Made by a program: the position numbers and the translations under genes. The notes beneath the pieces were generated by a model, which was given only the letters and a program-made list of their open reading frames with translations, was not told where the DNA came from and searched no databases. 64,000 nt of DNA from Alphaproteobacteria bacterium (GTDB taxonomy: Bacteria; Pseudomonadota; Alphaproteobacteria; Puniceispirillales; Marisalimonadaceae). Position 1 is the first letter of the stretch; each line of letters starts with the position of its first letter. The stretch lies in contig SGYL01000001.1 of assembly GCA_004213885.1 (NCBI GenBank), forward strand, positions 62,001 through 126,000, given 5' to 3'. This document shows positions 1 to 6,870 of this stretch, one piece after another.

Positions 1-1
1 A

Positions 2-193
2 GAAAAACCAATAGATATTTTTTTTGGCATAGGTGAAGGAAAAGTTTATGTAGAAGAGGGTAGATTTAATTCTGAAGATGAAGGTAAAAAAAAACTTTTA
101 GATGATAATGGTTACTTAATTGATAATCCAAATTATAGATTTAAAGAGTTTGAAAAAAATCACGAGCTATTTAGATTTTGCAAATTAGGGTGA
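2..193 (+). CDS. C-terminal end of an unidentified protein (partial)
   Basis: An open frame enters from the left edge and runs 63 codons to a TGA at 191-193. The visible tail is acidic and lysine-rich, with FFGIGEGKVYVEEG near the cut and FRFCKLG at the end. I see no domain I can name and no membrane segment. It converges on the DUF4177 gene on the other strand. The lack of stops and the ordinary residue mix support a real coding tail, but the function is unknown because the N-terminal part lies outside the window. Confidence 0.55.
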   Translation, partial: EKPIDIFFGIGEGKVYVEEGRFNSEDEGKKKLLDDNGYLIDNPNYRFKEFEKNHELFRFCKLG

Positions 194-251
194 AAAAATT
201 GAAATTATATAAAATTTATATTAACCTTCCTTCTGAAGCGTTTGAAATGTA

Positions 252-443
252 TTATTCTAATGGTCTCTTAAATATCAAATAATTATTATTAATCCCATCA
301 TTTAAACCTTGTCCAACAAATTCCCAACCTTCTTGACCAGGTTTATTGATATCTTTTTCAAATTTTTCATCTCTTACCCCTTTGAAAAATCCTTTGTAGT
401 CGTCTCTAGCTGCCTTAAATGTTTTATATTCCCATCTCTGCAT
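252..443 (-). CDS. DUF4177 family small protein
   Basis: This 63-residue protein begins with WEYKTF and ends with a conserved-looking block GQEGWEFVGQGLN followed by a hydrophobic strand (YLIFKR). That arrangement, an N-terminal WEYK and a central EGWE motif, is what I know from DUF4177 proteins, small alpha-beta proteins of unknown function. No signal peptide is visible, so it is probably cytoplasmic. It stands alone between convergent and unrelated genes. Family assignment is fairly safe; the function is not known. Confidence 0.7.
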   Translation of the reverse strand: MQRWEYKTFKAARDDYKGFFKGVRDEKFEKDINKPGQEGWEFVGQGLNDGINNNYLIFKRPLE

Positions 444-526
444 TAAAAATCTCCATTTAAATTTATTTAAGTCTATAAAATTATATTTAATTTTTAAAAA
501 TAAATAAATATTAAGTGTGATTAAAT

Positions 527-1330
527 TTAATTAAAATGAATTTTTTTTAAAAAATGTAATACTTTATAATTAAAAGCTTTTGGGTTCTCTATATTAGTAA
601 GATGACCAGCTTCTTTAATTATTGAAAATTCACTATTTTGAATTAATTTGTGAATTTCTAATGCCATAGATGGTGGTGTTAATGTATCCTTTTCTCCAAC
701 TAAAATTAAAGTTGGAACAGCAATTTTTGGAAAGATATGGTCATGAAAAGTAGACATAGAAGTGTCTATAGTTTTTAAATAGCTCTCTTTGTGTAATTTA
801 CTCATAGAACTAACTAATTCTTCAATAGCTACTTTATTATTTAAATTACCTACTAAGGACTTTGTTACTGGGAGGGCAATATCTTTAGGTTGTAATCCTT
901 CCAAAAGAGGTTTTTTTCTACTATTAATAAATTTGTCAATTTCATCCTTTTCTAAATTTCCAAGGCCGAAATGAGTATCACATAACACCATAGATTTAAC
1001 TTTTTCAGGATGTTTTTCATAAAATAAACATGCAATTTGCCCACCCATAGACAAACCGATGATATGTGCTTTATTTCTATCAAAATATTTATAGATACTT
1101 AGTAGATCATTTATGACATCATCGAAAAAAAGTTCACCTTTATAATCTTCACTTTCACCATAACCACGGGTGTCCCAAGCAACACACAAAAAATGTTTTG
1201 ATAATATAGGAAAATTTAAATCCCAATTATCTTTATTCCCACCTATTCCATGTAAAAAAATTAGCATATCGCCTGTCCCATCATGTTTAATGCTTATTTT
1301 AGGTTTATTAGATACAAAAGTTTTTTCCAT
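527..1330 (-). CDS. alpha/beta hydrolase (3-oxoadipate enol-lactonase-like)
   Basis: A 267-residue alpha/beta-hydrolase fold enzyme of usual family length. The oxyanion-hole segment HGIGG lies at about residues 27-31, the nucleophile elbow GLSMGG puts the serine at about residue 94, the acid is likely in GEKDTLTPP near residue 215, and the histidine is in EAGHLTNIENP near the C-terminus. The elbow and spacing resemble PcaD-type enol-lactone hydrolases and related esterases. No signal peptide is seen, so it should be cytoplasmic. It has no pathway neighbours here, so the substrate cannot be named. The small-gene island starts directly upstream on the other strand. Confidence 0.75.
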   Translation of the reverse strand: MEKTFVSNKPKISIKHDGTGDMLIFLHGIGGNKDNWDLNFPILSKHFLCVAWDTRGYGESEDYKGELFFDDVINDLLSIYKYFDRNKAHIIGLSMGGQIACLFYEKHPEKVKSMVLCDTHFGLGNLEKDEIDKFINSRKKPLLEGLQPKDIALPVTKSLVGNLNNKVAIEELVSSMSKLHKESYLKTIDTSMSTFHDHIFPKIAVPTLILVGEKDTLTPPSMALEIHKLIQNSEFSIIKEAGHLTNIENPKAFNYKVLHFLKKIHFN

Positions 1331-1406
1331 AAATTATTAAACATCTTTTTAATTTCAAATTATTAAAAAACTATATATTATAACTATAAATTTTTATAAA
1401 ATTAAA

Positions 1407-1622
1407 ATGAATTTATTTAAATTAAGCAGAATCATATCTTTAGTGAGTTTTTTTTGTATAATAATATCATTTTACTTATTAATTTTTGAAAAAAAAAGTG
1501 CCACAGCAGATGAATTAGTTTTAGTCGTATTAGTATCAGTTGTATATTTGGTGCCAATTTTGATTTTTAATTATATTTGTTTTAGAGAAATTACTTTCTG
1601 GATAAAAAAGACTAGAGACTAA
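1407..1622 (+). CDS. small two-helix membrane protein
   Basis: The 71-residue product has two long hydrophobic segments, roughly residues 9-28 and 38-57, joined by a short charged loop (EKKSATADE) and ending in a basic tail (WIKKTRD). This is the layout of a small inner-membrane hairpin protein. I do not recognise the family. Its last bases overlap the end of the convergent 127-aa gene by 11 nt, which is usual for this compact genome. It could be a stress or assembly factor, but nothing in the context shows this. Confidence 0.5.
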   Translation: MNLFKLSRIISLVSFFCIIISFYLLIFEKKSATADELVLVVLVSVVYLVPILIFNYICFREITFWIKKTRD

Positions 1623-1995
1623 TAGTATTTAAATACATTTTAATTTTTTTTTCATAAGAAAAACATGAATTATTTTTAAACTTTTGAAAATATTTTTCCG
1701 TTTCACCTTGAATTTCATAGTTAATAAAATCTACACAGCTTTTTATATAATTATTTATTTCAATAAGTAAAATTTTATTTATACCATCAATTGTTTCATT
1801 ATTTGTGAGTTTAATCAATTGCAACAATTCATTTTCTGCAAAGGTATTAAAAACAAAACTCAATTGTAAATAAGTATCTTCATACATATAATCGTGGGGA
1901 ATTTCTTCGTTCCATATTTCGTTAGGTAATGTCCAATTTTGATTTAAATTAAATTTTAGAAGTTTAAGTTTTAATTCTTGAAAAGTATCTATCAT
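1612..1995 (-). CDS. hypothetical 127-aa protein
   Basis: A 127-residue soluble-looking protein with alternating acidic and aromatic stretches (WTLPNEIWNEEIPHDYMYEDTYLQL) and a lysine-rich C-terminus. It looks mainly helical, with no signal peptide, membrane segment or metal motif. I do not recognise it. No Shine-Dalgarno precedes its ATG. Instead an inverted repeat with 9-base arms (2011-2030) sits 16 bases upstream, followed further upstream by a tiny ORF with a very strong ribosome site. It may therefore be the second gene of a two-gene transcript whose first ORF is a leader peptide; this is inference. Confidence 0.45.
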   Translation of the reverse strand: MIDTFQELKLKLLKFNLNQNWTLPNEIWNEEIPHDYMYEDTYLQLSFVFNTFAENELLQLIKLTNNETIDGINKILLIEINNYIKSCVDFINYEIQGETEKYFQKFKNNSCFSYEKKIKMYLNTISL

Positions 1996-2010
1996 GTAAT
2001 ATTCAAAATC

Positions 2011-2030
2011 ATGGGGAATAAATTCCCCAT
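2011..2030. repeat. inverted repeat with 9-base arms before the 127-aa gene
   Basis: ATGGGGAAT and ATTCCCCAT form perfect 9-base arms around a 2-base centre. The GGGG/CCCC core stands out in such AT-rich sequence. It lies between the tiny ORF and the 127-aa gene on the minus strand. No T-tract follows on that strand, so it is more likely an operator or RNA element than a simple terminator. Confidence 0.5.
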
Positions 2031-2046
2031 ATTAATTTTAAGTTTG

Positions 2047-2075
2047 CACTTTCCTATATTTGACTATAGGAAGTG
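2047..2075 (-). repeat. hairpin overlapping the stop of the tiny ORF
   Basis: CACTTTCCTATA and TATAGGAAGTG pair with a single bulged base around a 6-base loop. Read on the minus strand, the stem starts inside the last codons of the 15-codon ORF and continues past its stop. A ribosome finishing the ORF would melt the stem, which is the geometry seen in attenuators. No poly-U follows directly, so a termination role is not shown. Confidence 0.5.
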
Positions 2076-2101
2076 GTAACTAATAAAATTATATTAGACA
2101 T
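2054..2101 (-). CDS. 15-codon ORF with near-consensus Shine-Dalgarno (possible leader peptide)
   Basis: An ATG at 2101 opens a frame encoding MSNIILLVTTSYSQI and ending in TAG. Upstream on the minus strand is AAGGAGGTGGTC, which matches the full anti-Shine-Dalgarno complement at 11 of 12 positions with ideal spacing. In this window only strongly expressed genes such as hup and the btuB-like gene carry a site of this kind. The peptide is hydrophobic and rich in Ile, Leu, Val and Thr, a bias seen in leader peptides of ilv and thr operons, but the downstream gene is not a recognisable biosynthetic gene. The start and ribosome site are seen directly; function as a leader or a tiny membrane peptide is inference. 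Confidence 0.5.
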   Translation of the reverse strand: MSNIILLVTTSYSQI

Positions 2102-2125
2102 AGACCACCTCCTTTCTAAAGTTAA

Positions 2126-2148
2126 ATTATTTTAGAGACTAAAATAAT
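2126..2148. repeat. perfect 10-base-arm inverted repeat upstream of the tiny ORF
   Basis: ATTATTTTAG, a 3-base loop, then CTAAAATAAT. It lies about 25 bases upstream of the tiny ORF start on the minus strand and could be the 5' hairpin of its transcript or a dimer-binding operator. From here to about 2361 I see no gene, only AT-rich sequence. Confidence 0.5.
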
Positions 2149-2361
2149 AAATATTAACTTAAATCTAAGATTATAAAATGACAAGAATATTAATATATTT
2201 TAAGAATAAAAATAAATTAAGTATTTATTTACTTTTAATTTTAATTGATGATTTCAAATTCAAATTAAGTAAATTTTATAAGAAGTTTAAGGTAAATTTA
2301 TTTAAGTCTTTGTATTAGATTAAATATAGCTGTTTCTTTTTTTTTGAATTCTTTATTTATA

Positions 2362-2585
2362 TTATTTTAAAATTTCCTTTTGTTTTTCTTCTAAAATTTT
2401 TTTTGTAATTAATCCTTCTTTATATAATTTTTTTAGTTTATTAAGTTCTTTTTAATTTTATTATCAGTCGGATTTTTTTCTTTAATTATAGTTTTATTGT
2501 GATTTTTGTTTATAAAATTTACAACTATTACAATTACAGAAATTATAATTATTCCAAAGAATAAAAAACCAAAAATTTCTGTCAT
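2362..2585 (-). CDS. SHOCT-domain membrane protein, split by a -1 frame change
   Basis: From the ATG at 2585 the first frame encodes a single membrane helix (FLFFGIIIISVIVIVVNFI) and then a lysine-rich linker, and stops after 50 codons. In the -1 frame the sequence continues as KELNKLKKLYKEGLITKKIL and ends in a lysine-rich tail with TAA at 2362-2364, which is a clear SHOCT domain (short C-terminal helical hairpin, usually attached to membrane proteins). The frames join at ATT AAA AAG AAC, about 2431-2442. One extra A would restore one frame, and AAA AAG is also a tetramer on which ribosomes slip by -1. So it may be a sequencing or assembly error, a fresh frameshift mutation, or programmed slippage. 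Confidence 0.6.
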
Positions 2586-2601
2586 GAGAAAATTTAAAAT
2601 T

Positions 2602-2790
2602 CTATAAAGTGCATGTCATGTCTTGTCCACAGCATAAAGGTGATTTAATTTTTCCATGCCCATTTGGACATTTTGATATTTGCACTGAACCATTTTCAAT
2701 TTCCAGCGTATCATTTAACAGCTTTTCATCACATTTTCCGCATGTGGCATTAACAGACATTCCACATTTATTACATTCATAAGTTGCCAT
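2602..2790 (-). CDS. small zinc-ribbon protein
   Basis: The 62-residue protein has CNKC at residues 6-9, CGKC at 17-20, a CPNGH motif at 41-45, CCGQDM at 53-58 and a final cysteine at 60. The paired CxxC motifs indicate a zinc ribbon, and the CGQDM-like end resembles that of rubredoxin-like and rubrerythrin-associated zinc ribbons. It has no signal peptide. The molecular role is unknown. It sits 16 bases upstream of the split SHOCT gene on the same strand and may share its transcript. Confidence 0.6.
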   Translation of the reverse strand: MATYECNKCGMSVNATCGKCDEKLLNDTLEIENGSVQISKCPNGHGKIKSPLCCGQDMTCTL

Positions 2791-2882
2791 AATTAACTCC
2801 TTAACAATATCTTATATAAAAAATTGTATTTTTTAAGTTAAAATTGTAAATTTAATAAATAATTTTATATATAGGATCACTT

Positions 2883-3260
2883 ATTAGTGAATTTTTTGAA
2901 TTAAGAATATACCGAGTTTATCCAGGAAAAATGATTGAATGGTTGGAACTAATGGAGAATATTATCATTCCATTTCAAGTTTCTAAAGGAATGATAATAC
3001 ATGGTAGTTTTACAGAAAATAGTTTTGATAGATTTCATTTAAGTAATGGAAAACGTGAAATGGAGACTTTAGAAGATAGAAATCTATACATATGGATCAG
3101 AAGATTTAAAAATTTAGATCATAAACAAAAATTGTATAAAGATGTTTATGAAAGTGATGAATGGATAAATAACATTGCTCCAAAAGTTGAAAAACTAATT
3201 GATAGGAATACTATAGTTGTACATAACGTATCACCAACTGCATCATCAATAATGAAATAA
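2883..3260 (+). CDS. NIPSNAP family protein (start codon unusual or frame-shifted)
   Basis: The product is a ferredoxin-like-fold NIPSNAP protein. The family's first strand ELRIYRVYPGKMIEW is encoded only if translation begins upstream of the ATG at 2931, because that ATG is the M of PGKMIEW. The frame is open back to 2859 but has no ATG, GTG or TTG there. The best in-frame candidate is an ATT at 2883, six bases after AGGA (2873-2876). Alternatively, one missing T in the run at 2892-2897 would join a GTG at 2887 to give MNFFELRIYR. The family is safe, the start is not. The protein is cytoplasmic and of unknown enzymology; the C-terminal half is ordinary. Confidence 0.65.
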   Translation: MSEFFELRIYRVYPGKMIEWLELMENIIIPFQVSKGMIIHGSFTENSFDRFHLSNGKREMETLEDRNLYIWIRRFKNLDHKQKLYKDVYESDEWINNIAPKVEKLIDRNTIVVHNVSPTASSIMK

Positions 3261-5381
3261 TTAAAATAAAGAATTTAACCCATAATCTCCTAAGTTTTTA
3301 AGACTTAAAGTTAAAAAGATGGAATTTTCTGGTAGGATATCTCGGTCGGGTGCTCCATCTTTATTTTTATAACTAAGTTTTAATGATAGACAATCTTGGA
3401 ACATATATTCACCAACATAATCTAAAAGAATTTCTTCTTCGATTAATTCTGCATCATTGTTATTCAAATCATATTTATTAGTATAACTTAATTTCCAGTT
3501 ATCTATTTTTTTACCAATAGAGAATTGAATTTCTTCTCTATCAGAATTATCACTCATCAAATTATTATTTACAGACCTATGAATTAAATTATAGTAAAAA
3601 TTCGAATACTCTCCAGATAACTCTAAATTTGTATAGTTGGTTTCTAAGTTATGATGATCGAAAAGTGCGTTATAAGATAAATTAAATTCTTTAGAGCTCA
3701 TCCATTGGATTTCAGTGATAAAGTCTGATTGTCTATTAGAAGTAGTATCTATAATATTTTGGTTTGTTCCACCAATTTTCTGACTTTGCCCAAAGAAAAG
3801 CGAAAAAGATCCAATATCTGTATCGAGATCATTATCAATACCAAAGTTTAATCTTTGATTTGTTTGGATGTTATCTCTACCTTGGTATTGATTGATTAAG
3901 AATAAATTAGCATGGTCAACTCTAAAATCTGAAGAGTCACGATTAGGAACATCATTTTTTCTATTTGTACTATGCATTGAAACGATTTGTACCTTTGGTG
4001 TCATTAACAAATCATGTTGACCAATATTAAAAATAAAATCTTTTTTTGATAGAACACTTACACCTAATGACAATCTGTCCAGATATTTATTATTATTAGT
4101 ATCTGAAGATGGTCTATTATTAATAGCATAAAGATCAAGTCCTGTTTCTGCACTTAACATTAAATCTATAAATTTATTATTAACTTTATGTTCTAATATT
4201 CCAGAGCCTGACCATCTTTGAATATCATAGCCTTCATCATCCTTGATTTCATGAGCATTTAAAGAAATTTCAGAGTTAATGTTTTTATCGTTTAAAAATA
4301 TTTTATGTTTTATAGATGGTTGAAGGTTTGGTTGATTGTTTTTTGTATCAACTTCTAGGTTTTTATATTTATACCATTCAATTTCAGAAAAGGAATTATT
4401 TGAAATTTTATTTGTTTTTATAAAATTTTTATAACTTGTCGAATCGTCGAAATTATATCTCCTCATAAAAGTATCTTGATCTGAATATTTCCCTGAAGCA
4501 TTAATGTTCCAATTACTTTCAAGTTTACCATCAAAATATAAATTTCCTGAAAAAACTTTATCTTCATCTTCGTTACTAGTATCTACTTGACCTTGAAATA
4601 AATTTGTTTCTAAGAAACCAGATGGATATTTTTTTCTAACATTTAATTGGTTTATATATCCATTTTTTCCTTTAAAGTGATTTGTAAAAGTAGAGTCCCA
4701 ACTTTCATCTTCAGTTGTGAAATAATATGGTATTGTTGATTCTAGACCATTTCTATTTGAATAACCAATTGAAGGCACAAGAAAACCACTTTTTCTTCTA
4801 ACTGACGGATCAGGAGTACTCAAATAAGGAATATAAAAAAGAGGATAATCCATAATTTTTAAAACAACATTTTTAAAATAAATCATTTTTTCTAATTTAT
4901 CGTGAGTTATTTCACTTGTGTTAAGTTGCCAAACTGGTTTTTCTCCATTTTTAAAATCACAATTACATGGAGTATATTCACCATTAAAAAATACAAATCT
5001 GTCTGATGTTTTTGAGAGTTTTGAAGCTTTTAATTTTGAATTATCTTTAAATTTAGTAAACAAAGTTAAAGCTAATATATCTTTAAATTCATTTGTTAAA
5101 ATTATTTCTGATGTCTCAATAATTGTTCCGTCATTGCTAATAATTGATATATTTCCAGATGCTGTTGCTTTGTCTAAAGATTTATCATATTTGACTTTGT
5201 CTGCTTTAATTGTTTCTTTTTTAGATTTAATTACCACATTTCCTTTAGCAATCATTAAATTTTTATTCTCATCAACCTCTAGACTATCGCTAGTAAATTC
5301 AACATTATTATTGGTATTATCTTGGGAATAAGAAGACACTGAAAAAAGAAAAAGAGATAATATTAAAATTATAAATTTCAT
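3261..5381 (-). CDS. lptD: LPS-assembly protein LptD
   Basis: This 706-residue outer-membrane protein inserts lipopolysaccharide into the outer leaflet together with LptE. A signal peptide covers about residues 1-19 (hydrophobic core, then SVSSYSQ). Residues about 28-130 form the periplasmic OstA/LptA-like beta-jellyroll, with repeats such as IAKGNVVIKSKKETIKADKV. The rest is a long beta-barrel rich in alternating aromatic and polar strands. A CNC cysteine pair lies near residue 138 (YTPCNCDF) and a further cysteine near the C-terminus, so disulfide pairing between the jellyroll and the barrel end is possible. It ends next to the convergent NIPSNAP stop. The usual neighbours surA, pdxA and rsmA are absent. 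Confidence 0.9.
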   Translation of the reverse strand: MKFIILILSLFLFSVSSYSQDNTNNNVEFTSDSLEVDENKNLMIAKGNVVIKSKKETIKADKVKYDKSLDKATASGNISIISNDGTIIETSEIILTNEFKDILALTLFTKFKDNSKLKASKLSKTSDRFVFFNGEYTPCNCDFKNGEKPVWQLNTSEITHDKLEKMIYFKNVVLKIMDYPLFYIPYLSTPDPSVRRKSGFLVPSIGYSNRNGLESTIPYYFTTEDESWDSTFTNHFKGKNGYINQLNVRKKYPSGFLETNLFQGQVDTSNEDEDKVFSGNLYFDGKLESNWNINASGKYSDQDTFMRRYNFDDSTSYKNFIKTNKISNNSFSEIEWYKYKNLEVDTKNNQPNLQPSIKHKIFLNDKNINSEISLNAHEIKDDEGYDIQRWSGSGILEHKVNNKFIDLMLSAETGLDLYAINNRPSSDTNNNKYLDRLSLGVSVLSKKDFIFNIGQHDLLMTPKVQIVSMHSTNRKNDVPNRDSSDFRVDHANLFLINQYQGRDNIQTNQRLNFGIDNDLDTDIGSFSLFFGQSQKIGGTNQNIIDTTSNRQSDFITEIQWMSSKEFNLSYNALFDHHNLETNYTNLELSGEYSNFYYNLIHRSVNNNLMSDNSDREEIQFSIGKKIDNWKLSYTNKYDLNNNDAELIEEEILLDYVGEYMFQDCLSLKLSYKNKDGAPDRDILPENSIFLTLSLKNLGDYGLNSLF

Positions 5382-5418
5382 TTAGTTATAATAGCTAATA
5401 TTTAAAATAATGAACACT

Positions 5419-6870
5419 TTATATTAGAATTTTCCCTGGGTTCATAATATTTTTTGGATCAATCATATTTTTTATATTTTTCATTAAATCATATGCTACT
5501 GGGTCTTTAAAAAATCTTAGATTATCTTTTTTTAATTGTCCAATGCCATGTTCTGCAGAAAAAGATCCATTTAATTTTTCAATAATTTTATAGATGTTTT
5601 CAGTTATATTTTGTGATTGGTTTTCAAATCCATCATCTCCTTTGCCATTCCCAAATATATTGTAATGCAAGTTTCCATCCCCCAAATGACCAAAGAAAAT
5701 TGTTCTTGTATTTTTTATTTTTGTGGAGATCATTTTTTGAGTTTCTTGATGAAATTTTTCTATATTATTTATTGGCAAAGAAATATCATGTTTAAGACAT
5801 TTTTTGGCATGAGAATTTATTAATTCTTTTTTTTCATTTTCAGCGGCATTTTCTCTAATTTCCCATAATTTATTTCTTTCTAAGTCATTTTTACAAATTA
5901 TTGCATCCTCAATCCATTCTTCATCTAATGCTTTTGATAGAAGATGTTCAAGTTTTTCGTGCAGAAATGTTGTCCCTTCGTTATTGACCAAAGTATCATT
6001 TGTAGATGTTGTTGTTAATTCTAACAAAACGCCCATTTCGGGCATTTTGTTAAATGGAAGTGACAAGTTTTTTGTATTATTTGATGCCACTTCCCAAAAA
6101 ACTTTTGGCATAAGTTCAAACGCTTCCAGTTCGTTTTTTAATTCTTGTTCAAAAAGGTTCAAAAGTTTTATTGCATTATTTATTGAGAGCGTTTCAACAA
6201 AAGAAGTAATACTTAATTTTGATTTTGGAAATAATTTCATGGTAGCAGCTGTAATTATTCCAAGAGTTCCTTCAGCGCCAATAAAAATATTTTTCAAATC
6301 GTAACCAGTGTTATCTTTTTTAAGTATTTTTAACAAGTCCATTATATCACCGTTAGGTAAAACAACTTCTAAACCTAAACATAGATCTCTTGTGTTGCCA
6401 TATTTTAAGACATTTATACCCCCAGCATTTGTAGATAAGTTTCCACCAATTGTACATGAGCCTTTAGCTCCTAAACTAAGTGGGAAAAAAAGACCATTCT
6501 TTTCAACTTGTTCATGAATGATACTTAAAATAACTCCTGGTTCTAAAGTTATTGTCATTGATTCTTTATCTATAGCAATAATATTATTCATTTTTTCAGT
6601 ACTTATAATAATTGAAAAAGAATTTTTAAGAGGGGTTGCACCACCACAAAGGCTTGTATTTCCTCCTTGGGGAACAATTGAAATTTCATTATCATTAGCA
6701 AACTTTAAAATCTTTGATACTTCATATTTATCATGAGGTTTTAAAATTGCTATTGCATCTCCAATATACTGTTCTCTCCAATCTTTGGTATATTTAAGAT
6801 GATCTTCAATATCAAAAATAGGTTTAGATTTTAAATTCAAAGAAGTTATTATTTTTTTATAATCATTCAT
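5419..6870 (-). CDS. FAD-linked D-2-hydroxyacid dehydrogenase (GlcD/D2HGDH family)
   Basis: A 483-residue flavoprotein of the VAO/PCMH fold. The N-terminal FAD-binding half contains VPQGGNTSLCGGATP near residue 68, TLEPGVI near residue 108 and LSTNAGGINVLKYGNTRD near residue 145. The C-terminal FAD-oxidase domain ends with FFGHLGDGNLHYN and AEHGIGQLKKD, which carry the metal- and substrate-binding histidines of this family. The full-length D2HGDH-like pattern suggests oxidation of D-2-hydroxyglutarate or D-lactate, passing electrons to an electron-transfer flavoprotein or quinone. It overlaps the CysQ-Sua5 gene by 8 bases, so the two are probably co-transcribed. The exact substrate is not shown. 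Confidence 0.85.
   Translation of the reverse strand: MNDYKKIITSLNLKSKPIFDIEDHLKYTKDWREQYIGDAIAILKPHDKYEVSKILKFANDNEISIVPQGGNTSLCGGATPLKNSFSIIISTEKMNNIIAIDKESMTITLEPGVILSIIHEQVEKNGLFFPLSLGAKGSCTIGGNLSTNAGGINVLKYGNTRDLCLGLEVVLPNGDIMDLLKILKKDNTGYDLKNIFIGAEGTLGIITAATMKLFPKSKLSITSFVETLSINNAIKLLNLFEQELKNELEAFELMPKVFWEVASNNTKNLSLPFNKMPEMGVLLELTTTSTNDTLVNNEGTTFLHEKLEHLLSKALDEEWIEDAIICKNDLERNKLWEIRENAAENEKKELINSHAKKCLKHDISLPINNIEKFHQETQKMISTKIKNTRTIFFGHLGDGNLHYNIFGNGKGDDGFENQSQNITENIYKIIEKLNGSFSAEHGIGQLKKDNLRFFKDPVAYDLMKNIKNMIDPKNIMNPGKILI

Noticed and set aside
4918-5331. A 137-codon open frame antisense to lptD
   Set aside because: It is the complement of the well-supported LptD N-terminal region and shows no family features of its own.
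5984-6304. Open frames on the plus strand opposite the FAD dehydrogenase, including further ones to 6736
   Set aside because: They mirror conserved motifs of the minus-strand flavoprotein; AT-rich genomes give many such long shadows.
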